DNA of 11,832 bases from Caulobacteraceae bacterium (GTDB taxonomy: Bacteria; Pseudomonadota; Alphaproteobacteria; Caulobacterales; Caulobacteraceae). The stretch covers positions 1 through 11,832 of the forward strand of contig CANGRP010000049.1 in the NCBI GenBank assembly GCA_947456005.1, read 5' to 3'. Positions 1 through 6,016 of the stretch are shown here, piece after piece. The first letter of the stretch is position 1; every line of letters starts with the position of its first letter. The notes under the pieces are model-generated. The model was given only the letters and a program-made list of their open reading frames with translations, was not told the origin of the DNA and did not search any database. A program made the translations under genes and the position numbers.

Positions 1-965
1 ACCTGGCGGGTAAACACCAATCGATCGACGTGAGTGGCGTCGATCGCGTTCGTTCCCGCGACTTCAGTCACCTCGTCCCGGATTCGCGCGGCGGTCGGGG
101 GATGCATGGCGACCAGGTAGAGCGCCCAGGTCAGTGCCAGCGCAGTGGTTTCGTGGCCGGCCAGAATGAACCCGAGCAAGTTGTTAGCGAGCAGATCGTC
201 ATCCATCCCCTGGCCAGTTTCCGGGTCGCGAGCCTGGAGCAGGAGATCAACCAAGTCGGAGCGGCGGTCAGAGTTCCGGCGGCGGGAAACCATGCGTCTG
301 ATGTCGTCCAGCAAGGGCTGGCGGTGTACCGAATGGGCGTCGGGTCGCGACGCATGATAGGCATCCGGCGCCAGGAAGTAGCTGATGCGCATTCTGCCGA
401 TGTCCGCGAAGAAGGATTTGATCCGGGACTGCATCGCGGCGCGGTCGAAGTCCTCACCACCTGACAGCATTGTGTCCAGGATCACGCCGAAGGTCAGCCT
501 CGCCATCTCCGAAGGGATGTCGATCAGGTTGGTCTGTCCTGACCCGGTCCAGCTTTCCACAGTCCTGTCGGCGACGAAGCTGACCAGTGGGGCCAGCTCC
601 GCCATCTCCGCCGGACGAAAGGCTGGCGCCGTAGCCCGCCGTTGCCATCGCCAGTCTCGATCCTCAGCCGTGAAAAGACCTCTTCCCCATGCAGGTCGCA
701 TCATGCGCTTGAGCAGTTCACCCTGCGGAAAGTCTTGTGCGGCATCCAGCAGGACTGTCCGTATGGCCTGTGGCTCCACAACGAACAGGGGCGTTCCCGG
801 AAACGCGCGGTAAGCGTCCGCTTCGAACACCGCTCGGGACCAGCCTTCGATCTGATTGAATGGCATGCGCGCCGCCAGCAACCAGGATGGTGGATCTCTC
901 TGGGGCGGAATGACGGCTGCGGGGATAAACGGCATTTCCTCGCGCGCAGGGCCAACCGCTGACAT
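1..965 (-). CDS. Cytochrome P450, N-terminal part (runs off left edge)
   Basis: Read leftward from ATG at 965, the frame stays open for 321 codons to the window edge, so the gene is partial at its 3' end only because the window stops. A heme monooxygenase is indicated by the I-helix oxygen-activation motif AGHETT at residues 269-274 and by a C-helix WRWQRR at 105-110, where the tryptophan and arginine normally contact a heme propionate. The ExxR motif and the cysteine heme ligand lie in the missing part, so activity cannot be judged. There is no N-terminal membrane anchor, as in soluble bacterial P450s, so it would need separate ferredoxin-type partners, none of which is visible. No strong ribosome binding site precedes 965; Met11 (935) is an alternative start with GAGGAA too close to it. 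Base composition is about 60% G+C in lines counted by hand, against about 70% nearby, which fits transfer. Substrate unknown. Confidence 0.93.
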   Translation of the reverse strand, partial: MSAVGPAREEMPFIPAAVIPPQRDPPSWLLAARMPFNQIEGWSRAVFEADAYRAFPGTPLFVVEPQAIRTVLLDAAQDFPQGELLKRMMRPAWGRGLFTAEDRDWRWQRRATAPAFRPAEMAELAPLVSFVADRTVESWTGSGQTNLIDIPSEMARLTFGVILDTMLSGGEDFDRAAMQSRIKSFFADIGRMRISYFLAPDAYHASRPDAHSVHRQPLLDDIRRMVSRRRNSDRRSDLVDLLLQARDPETGQGMDDDLLANNLLGFILAGHETTALALTWALYLVAMHPPTAARIRDEVTEVAGTNAIDATHVDRLVFTRQ

Positions 966-1087
966 TTGAGAGGTTCCGAGGAAACCTAGGAGGTCACCAA
1001 TGTACCCCCAAGATCGACCATTACGAAAGCCATTGCTGTTCATGTGAGGCGTTGCGGCTCTGCGTCCCGAACCGAGGGGGGATTAGG

Positions 1088-1240
1088 CCTGTCACCGAGA
1101 TGATCCAGGGCTACGCCCTCGCCATGACCCTGGAAGCCACCGAGGCCGACCTCTTCGCCACGGTCTTCCCGCACCCGACCATCAGCGAGGGCATGCACGA
1201 GGCGGCGCTGGACGCCTTTGGTCGGGCGCTGCACATTTGA
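1088..1240 (+). pseudogene. lpdA: lpdA 3' remnant (C-terminus of dihydrolipoamide dehydrogenase)
   Basis: About 50 codons encode a recognisable C-terminal end of dihydrolipoamide dehydrogenase (E3 of pyruvate and 2-oxoglutarate dehydrogenase complexes): VTEMIQGYALAM, then EATEADLF, then the VFPHPTISE segment, ending RALHI and TGA at 1238-1240. In intact enzymes the HPT segment carries the histidine of the catalytic His-Glu pair at the dimer interface; both (HPT..SE) are kept here. The roughly 400 preceding residues (FAD and NAD domains, redox disulfide) are absent. Upstream DNA in this frame (from an ATG at 1052) shows no E3 resemblance before about 1088. The remnant cannot work as an enzyme. 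The break coincides with the P450 side of the window, so insertion or deletion probably removed the 5' part. A functional lpdA would have to lie elsewhere. Confidence 0.85.
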
Positions 1241-1280
1241 GGGGCGGGCTCCGGCCCGCGCTGCGGCGCAGGAGGCGCGG

Positions 1281-1694
1281 ATGATCTCAAGACTGGCGGC
1301 GGGCCTGACCCGGCATCCGGCCATGGCGGGGGCCGTGCTCTCCCTCCTCAGCCTGCCGATTCACCTGGGCCTCCCGGAAGCGGTCTCGATCCAGTTCGCC
1401 GCGGTCATCCTCGGCCTGGTGGCGGGGATCTACGCCGGTTTCGCGCTCCAGGACGGCCGGGCGCACATCCTGGCGATAGAGGGGCTGGCGGCCCTGGCCT
1501 TCCTGGCCTTTGCGTTGGCGGGATTGATCTGGAGCCCCTGGCTGATCCCGGCGGCGTATGCGCTGCACGGGGTGTGGGATCTTCTCCACCACCGCCGGAT
1601 CTCCACGGCGATGCCCTCCTGGTACCCGCCCATGTGTGCGGTCTATGACTGGATCTTCGCCGCCGGCCTCTGCGCCTTCTGGATCCTGCGTTGA
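1281..1694 (+). CDS. Small polytopic membrane protein, DUF6010-like
   Basis: This gene encodes 137 residues that are mostly hydrophobic, with about five possible membrane segments (roughly 14-31, 36-56, 62-82, 86-102 and 117-135). Between the last two lies a polar conserved-looking stretch: HGVWDLLHH at 96-104 and PSWYPPMCAVYD at 112-123. I associate this His/Trp/Asp-rich signature with the DUF6010 family of uncharacterised inner-membrane proteins, from memory only. The start at 1281 is chosen because GGAGG at 1270-1274 gives good spacing; the frame is open further upstream (to 1218), but that would overlap the lpdA remnant and add an arginine- and alanine-rich stretch. It starts 40 bases after the lpdA stop, and its own stop overlaps the Nudix start (TTGA), so the two are probably co-translated. 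Clustered histidines could bind metal, but that is a guess. Confidence 0.8.
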   Translation: MISRLAAGLTRHPAMAGAVLSLLSLPIHLGLPEAVSIQFAAVILGLVAGIYAGFALQDGRAHILAIEGLAALAFLAFALAGLIWSPWLIPAAYALHGVWDLLHHRRISTAMPSWYPPMCAVYDWIFAAGLCAFWILR

Positions 1695-2242
1695 CCCTGA
1701 CGCCTGCAGTCATGGCTCAGGCCGAGGCCTTCGCCGCGTCGCTGGCCGACCTGACGCCCGTCGCCGAGCGGAGGGGGAACTATGTCTACGCACCTGTGGT
1801 GGCGCGGACCTACGTCTCGGATCGAGCCCTGCCGGTGGCCCTGGTCCGGTCAGCGCGGGCCCTGGTGTTGCGGCGCCGGGCCGTCGTTGTAGTGAGGGAG
1901 CGCGATGGCTATCGCCACATCACGCCAGGGGGGCGTCTGGAGCCGGGTGAGACCGTCGAGGAGGCGGTGAGGCGGGAGGTGCTGGAGGAGTGTGGCTGGC
2001 GACTGGGTGCGCTCAGGCCGCTGGGGTTCGAGCATGTCCAGCATGTTGATACGCCGCCGCCAGGGTTTCCGGCGGCGGGATTCCTCAATCCCATCTTCGT
2101 GGCGGAGGGTCTTTCGTTTCACCGGTCCGCCCGGGACATGACCCAGAGCGAAGTCGGCTCGAGCCTCGTTTCGGTCGCCCGGGCCTTACGGGAGCTGCCG
2201 GACTGGAGCGCGACCCTGTTGCGATCGGCGCACATGCGGTGA
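1691..2242 (+). CDS. Nudix hydrolase
   Basis: This gene encodes 183 residues with a complete Nudix box at residues 81-103 matching G-x5-E-x7-REUxEExGU: G81, E87, R95-E96, E99-E100, G102, W103. These glutamates bind the divalent metal that cleaves a nucleoside diphosphate linked to another moiety. Beta strands before the box (RAVVVVRE at 63-70, then HITPGG) fit the fold. About 50 residues precede the domain and about 80 follow; neither identifies the substrate, and the family ranges from mutagenic-nucleotide clean-up to ADP-ribose, NADH or CoA hydrolysis. The start is TTG at 1691, overlapping the upstream stop as TTGA, which suggests translational coupling to the membrane protein. ATG at 1712 (residue 8) is an alternative but also lacks a clear ribosome binding site. 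The protein is cytoplasmic. Confidence 0.9.
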   Translation: MTLTPAVMAQAEAFAASLADLTPVAERRGNYVYAPVVARTYVSDRALPVALVRSARALVLRRRAVVVVRERDGYRHITPGGRLEPGETVEEAVRREVLEECGWRLGALRPLGFEHVQHVDTPPPGFPAAGFLNPIFVAEGLSFHRSARDMTQSEVGSSLVSVARALRELPDWSATLLRSAHMR

Positions 2243-2339
2243 CGGGTGCGGAAACGCCACTCGCGGACGACTGGAACCACCTGCAATCCGGGTGTCACCG
2301 TCGAGACGGGCGCTACAGGGGCAGGGGCGGCGCCGCGGG

Positions 2340-2457
2340 AGACCCCCTCCGGCCCGGGGCATTGCCCCGGTCCACCTCCCCCTGATGGGGAGGAATGACA
2401 GAGCCAATTGCTCCCCTGCGGGGGAGCTCCCGGCGAAGCCGGGTGAGGGGGCAACGG
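2340..2457 (-). repeat. Hairpin-rich intergenic repeat, left copy 1
   Basis: This copy belongs to the same family as the array at 11561-11832, in reverse orientation. It is a chain of short stems: CCGGGGC-ATT-GCCCCGG (2354-2370), CCTCCCC...GGGGAGG (about 2375-2393), GCTCCCC-TGCG-GGGGAGC (2410-2427) and CCCGGC-GAA-GCCGGG (2429-2443). It sits between the convergent Nudix and GH3 genes, where folded transcripts could end or protect mRNAs. The stretch 2243-2339 before it holds nothing I recognise. Confidence 0.85.
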
Positions 2458-2467
2458 CCCCTCCGCA

Positions 2468-2540
2468 AACCCCCTCCGGCCCGCTACGCGGTCCACCTCC
2501 CCCTGGAAGGGGGAGGAATTACGGAGCCATTGCCCCCTTG
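2468..2540 (-). repeat. Hairpin-rich intergenic repeat, left copy 2 (partial)
   Basis: A second, shorter copy follows directly. It keeps the CCCCCTCCGG opening, a variable triloop stem CCGC-TAC-GCGG (2481-2491), the purine/pyrimidine stem CCTCCCCC...GGGGGAGG (about 2496-2514) and GGAGCCATTG, but lacks the GCTCCCC and CCCGGC hairpins. It ends about 15 bases from the GH3 stop codon, so it would be transcribed in the 3' untranslated region of the xyl operon. Confidence 0.75.
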
Positions 2541-2554
2541 ACGCGGGGCGAGGA

Positions 2555-4675
2555 TCAGGCGGCGGGGGCCAGCGTCAGGCCCTGTTCGATGAGCTGGCCC
2601 TCGCGGGTCTGGAGGCAGACCTTGTAGGGGCCGGGGAAGAAGACCCATTCCCGGGTCGCCGGGTCCCACTGGCGGAGCGCATCGAGGGGGATGTGCAGCC
2701 GGAGGGTCTTTTGCTCACCTGGGGCCAGGGTCACCCGGGTGAAGGCCCGGAGCAGACGGTCCGGTCCTTCCAGGGCGCCCGGAGGATGCCGGACGAAGGC
2801 CAGGACGGTCTCATCTCCGGTTACGCCGCCGGCGTTGCGCACGCTGACCTGGACCTCGATTCCGCCCGCCTCGCGGCGCAGTTTCAGGGCCCGGTAGCGG
2901 AACTCGGCATAGCTGAGACCATGGCCGAACCCGAACCGCGGAGCGACGCCCTTGTGTTCCAGAAGGGTGTATCCGTGCAGGGGGCCGTACTCGATCTGGC
3001 GGGCCGTCCGGTCGAAGAAGGGGTAGTCGTCGATCGACCGCGCGACGGTGAAGGGCAGGCGTCCCGAGGGCGAGACGTCGCCGAACAGAAGCTCCGCCAG
3101 GGCCGTTCCGCCCTCCATGCCGGCGTAGAAGGTCTGAAGGATGGCCGGCGCGGCGTCGACCCAGTCTTCGACCATGACCGCAGACCCTGCGACGATCACC
3201 ACGACCACCGGCTTTCCGCTGGCCGCGGCCTCCCGAATGAGCGCCGCCTGGTCCGGGCTCAGGTCAAGGTCGGCGCGGTCTCCGCCGATGTCGGGGCCAT
3301 TGCCGGCGGTGGACTGGGCGCGGGTCACCGCCTTGAGGCCGGGGCTGTCGATACGCCCCAGATCGATGCCGCCGCCGGGAATGTATTCGCCTTCGTCCTC
3401 GTGCGTGCGGCCGACAACCACGACGACGGCGTCGGCTTGGGCGCAGGCCTTGCGAACCGCAGGCAGGTCGTTTTCCTCCGCCAGGATGACGGAGTCGTCT
3501 CCCAGGCGGCGGCGCAGACCCTCCGCCGGGGTGATCACGTAGGCGGGGTGGACGCGCGACGATCCGAAGTCGCCGGTGTTCTCCATGTCGGCGAGACGGC
3601 CGAACACGGCGAGCTTGCGCACCCGGCCCGGGTCGAAGGGCAGGACTCCGTCATTCTTCAGCAGAACGGCGGACTTGCGCGCCGCCTCCAGCGCGACCGC
3701 CACATGCTCGGGCCTGGCGACCAGGTCGGGCGTGTAGGCCTCGAGGGGGTCTTCCGCGCAGGCGAAACGGTACTGGGTGCGCAGGATGCGGCGGCAGGCG
3801 GTGTCGATGACGCCGGGCTCGATATGGCCGGCCTCGACGGCGGCCAGAAGCGAGTCGCCGAAGACCAGGGGCTCGGGGTTCTCCACATCCAGTCCGGCGG
3901 ATGCGGCGTAGACATTCCTGAGCCCGTAGATCCAATCCGAATGCACAAAGCCGTCAAAGCCCCACTCGCCGCGCAGGATGTCCGTCAGGAGCTCGCGGTG
4001 CTGTCCGCAATAGACGCCGTTCCACTGGTTGTAGGCGCTCATCACGCTGGCGCAGCCGGCGTCGATCGCGCGCTTGAAGTGAGGAAGGTAGACCTCGCGC
4101 ATGGTGCGGCCGTCGCAGCGGACGTCGACCGTGAAGCGGACGTTTTCGATGGAGTTCACCGCGAAGTGCTTCACCGAGGCGATGACGTTATGGGTCTGCA
4201 GCCCGACGGCGAGGGCGGCGCCCATTTCTCCGAGATGGTGCGGATCCTCGCCATAGGTCTCCTGAGCCCGTCCCCACCCCGGGTGGCGTAGGAGGTTCAT
4301 GCAGACCGCGCCGGAGAGGGTGCACCCCTGGGCGCGCGCCTCAATGCTCATGACCTCGCCGATGCGGCGCTCCAGGTCGACATCGAAGGTCGCCCCCCGG
4401 GCCATGGAGCAGGGAAAGCAGGTGGAGTGGCCCCGGGCGACGCCGCGCGGCCCGTCCGTGAAGAAGAGGGGCGGAATGCCGAGGCGCTCGCACCCTCCGC
4501 CGGCGGCGTAGGGTTCGCTTCCCCAGCGCCGGCCGCTCTTGGCGTATTGGACGAAGAAGCCGCGCCCCGACATCATGGCGACCTTTTCCGCCATCGTCGT
4601 TTCCGCCAGGACGGCGTCGATCCGCGCCTCCTGCTCTGAGGGGGAGAGACCTTTTTCCGGGGCGTAGTCGGACAT
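2555..4675 (-). CDS. Glycoside hydrolase family 3 (beta-glucosidase/beta-xylosidase type)
   Basis: The 706-residue product releases terminal non-reducing sugars from beta-linked oligosaccharides by a retaining mechanism. The GH3 N-terminal barrel spans about 20-310, with KHF at 169-171 and the nucleophile motif GFVHSDW, Asp247. The GH3 C-terminal domain spans about 335-590, and a fibronectin-III-like domain covers about 600-690 (RNAGGVTGDE, then LAPGEQKTL). The likely acid/base is in HEDEGE (425-430), probably Glu428 by position; an extra 33 residues separate this from GGDRADLDL (464-472). No signal peptide is visible, so it is probably cytoplasmic and acts on imported short oligosaccharides. 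AAGGAA at 4682-4687 (complement) is the ribosome binding site. It is the third gene of xylB-xylA-GH3, 27 bases after xylA, which favours xylosides as substrate; sequence alone does not separate xylosidase from glucosidase. Confidence 0.93.
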   Translation of the reverse strand: MSDYAPEKGLSPSEQEARIDAVLAETTMAEKVAMMSGRGFFVQYAKSGRRWGSEPYAAGGGCERLGIPPLFFTDGPRGVARGHSTCFPCSMARGATFDVDLERRIGEVMSIEARAQGCTLSGAVCMNLLRHPGWGRAQETYGEDPHHLGEMGAALAVGLQTHNVIASVKHFAVNSIENVRFTVDVRCDGRTMREVYLPHFKRAIDAGCASVMSAYNQWNGVYCGQHRELLTDILRGEWGFDGFVHSDWIYGLRNVYAASAGLDVENPEPLVFGDSLLAAVEAGHIEPGVIDTACRRILRTQYRFACAEDPLEAYTPDLVARPEHVAVALEAARKSAVLLKNDGVLPFDPGRVRKLAVFGRLADMENTGDFGSSRVHPAYVITPAEGLRRRLGDDSVILAEENDLPAVRKACAQADAVVVVVGRTHEDEGEYIPGGGIDLGRIDSPGLKAVTRAQSTAGNGPDIGGDRADLDLSPDQAALIREAAASGKPVVVVIVAGSAVMVEDWVDAAPAILQTFYAGMEGGTALAELLFGDVSPSGRLPFTVARSIDDYPFFDRTARQIEYGPLHGYTLLEHKGVAPRFGFGHGLSYAEFRYRALKLRREAGGIEVQVSVRNAGGVTGDETVLAFVRHPPGALEGPDRLLRAFTRVTLAPGEQKTLRLHIPLDALRQWDPATREWVFFPGPYKVCLQTREGQLIEQGLTLAPAA

Positions 4676-4702
4676 TGGGTTTTCCTTGGCTTGCGGAGTT
4701 TG

Positions 4703-6016
4703 TCAGGCGAAGCGTGAGACGTAGGTCTCAAGAAACTCTTGTCTTCCCGAGACCGGCTGGGGTTCGACATTCCGGGTGAGGGCGGCCTGGGCCACATCCG
4801 CCAGGCTGACCTGACCGGCCAGGATCGCCTTGCCCTCGGCGCCCTCCCAGCCGGCGTATCGCTGGCTGACAAAGGCGTCGAGCTTTCCGTCCGCTTCGAG
4901 GGCGGCGGCGGCGAGCAGGCCGCGCGCCAGGGCGTCGACGCTGCCGACATGCCCATGGAAGAGGTCCTCGACGCTGACCGACTGCCGGCGGATCTTGGCG
5001 TCGAAATTGAAGCCGCCGGTGCGCAGGCCGCCGGCCTTGAGGATGCGGCGCCAGACGAGGGTGAGTTCGCCGACATCCATGGCGAACTGGTCGGTGTCCC
5101 AGCCGTTGTGGGGATCCCCGCGGTTGAGGTCGATCGAACCGAAGACGCCGTGGGCGATGGCGGTGGCCACCTCGTGCTCGAAGCTGTTGCCGGCCAAGGT
5201 CGCATGGTTGGCTTCGATGTTGAGCGCCACCTCGCCCTCCAGGCCATAGGTTCGCAGGAAGGCGGCGCAGGTCGCCGCGTCCCGGTCGTACATGTGCTTG
5301 GCCGGCTCGTGCGGCTTGGGTTCGACCAGGATCGCGCCCTTGAAGCCGATCTTGTGCTTGTGCTCGACGATCATGGCCAGGAAGCGGCCGTACTGATCCA
5401 GTTCGCGGCGCATGTCGGTGTTGAGGAGGGTGTCGTAGCCCTCGCGCCCGCCCCAGAGCACGTAGTTTTCCCCGCCCAGCCGATGGGTCGTCTCCAGGCA
5501 GGCGTGGACCTGCGCGGCCGCACAGGCGAAGACCTCAGGATCCGGATTGGTGGCGGCGCCGGCGGCGTAGCGCGGGTGGGCCGTCAGATTGGCTGTGCCC
5601 CAGAGCAAGCCGACCCCGGTCTTCCGCATGCGCTCGGCCATGAGCGGCTCCATGCGCGCCATGCCGTCGATGAGGTCGCGGAGCGTCGTGGCGTGCGGCG
5701 CCACGTCATGGTCGTGGAAGGTGAAGTAGGGCGCGCCCAGCCGTGAGAAGAAGTCGAAGGCGGCGTCGAGGCGCTCGGTCGCCGCGGCGAGGTCCACCGG
5801 ACCGGCCATCCAGGGCCTTGGAAGCGTCGCCCAGCCGAAGGGATCCATGCCCGTGAAGCAGAAGGAGTGCCAGAAACAGACCGCCCAGCGCATGTGGTCC
5901 TTCATGGGACGCCCGGCGACGATCCTGTCGGCGTCGTAGTACCGGTAGGCGAGGGGATTGTCGGAGTCCGGCCCCTCGAACCGGACCGGCGGAACCCCGG
6001 AAAAAATCGTGGTCAT
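4703..6016 (-). CDS. xylA: Xylose isomerase
   Basis: The cytoplasmic enzyme interconverts D-xylose and D-xylulose, the first step of the isomerase route to the pentose phosphate pathway. Its 437 residues match the long class II form, and catalytic positions fall at the same numbers as in E. coli XylA: His101 and Asp104 in FHDHD, Glu232 and Lys234 in VEPKP, Glu268 and His271 in NIEANH, Asp296, Asp307 and Asp309 in WDTDQ, and Asp339 in GFNFDAK. All metal and proton-relay residues are present, so it should be active. Several usual consensus positions differ: APE is APH (His108), LAGH is LAGN (Asn277), EPKPQ is EPKPH (His236), and GDPQN is GDPHN (His303). The start at 6016 overlaps the xylB stop (ATGA), with AGGAG at 6025-6029 (complement) inside xylB; expression is therefore coupled. 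The co-transcribed GH3 would feed it xylose. Confidence 0.97.
   Translation of the reverse strand: MTTIFSGVPPVRFEGPDSDNPLAYRYYDADRIVAGRPMKDHMRWAVCFWHSFCFTGMDPFGWATLPRPWMAGPVDLAAATERLDAAFDFFSRLGAPYFTFHDHDVAPHATTLRDLIDGMARMEPLMAERMRKTGVGLLWGTANLTAHPRYAAGAATNPDPEVFACAAAQVHACLETTHRLGGENYVLWGGREGYDTLLNTDMRRELDQYGRFLAMIVEHKHKIGFKGAILVEPKPHEPAKHMYDRDAATCAAFLRTYGLEGEVALNIEANHATLAGNSFEHEVATAIAHGVFGSIDLNRGDPHNGWDTDQFAMDVGELTLVWRRILKAGGLRTGGFNFDAKIRRQSVSVEDLFHGHVGSVDALARGLLAAAALEADGKLDAFVSQRYAGWEGAEGKAILAGQVSLADVAQAALTRNVEPQPVSGRQEFLETYVSRFA

Noticed and set aside
966..1087. Insertion-sequence end at the P450/lpdA junction
   Set aside because: I could find no pair of terminal inverted repeats, no target duplication and no transposase fragment in the visible sequence, so only a rearrangement junction is claimed.
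2693..4291. Long open frame on the plus strand (532 codons) opposite GH3
   Set aside because: It is the antisense shadow of a clear GH3 gene in high-G+C DNA; its product is low-complexity and rich in Gly, Val, Asp and Arg with no family motif.
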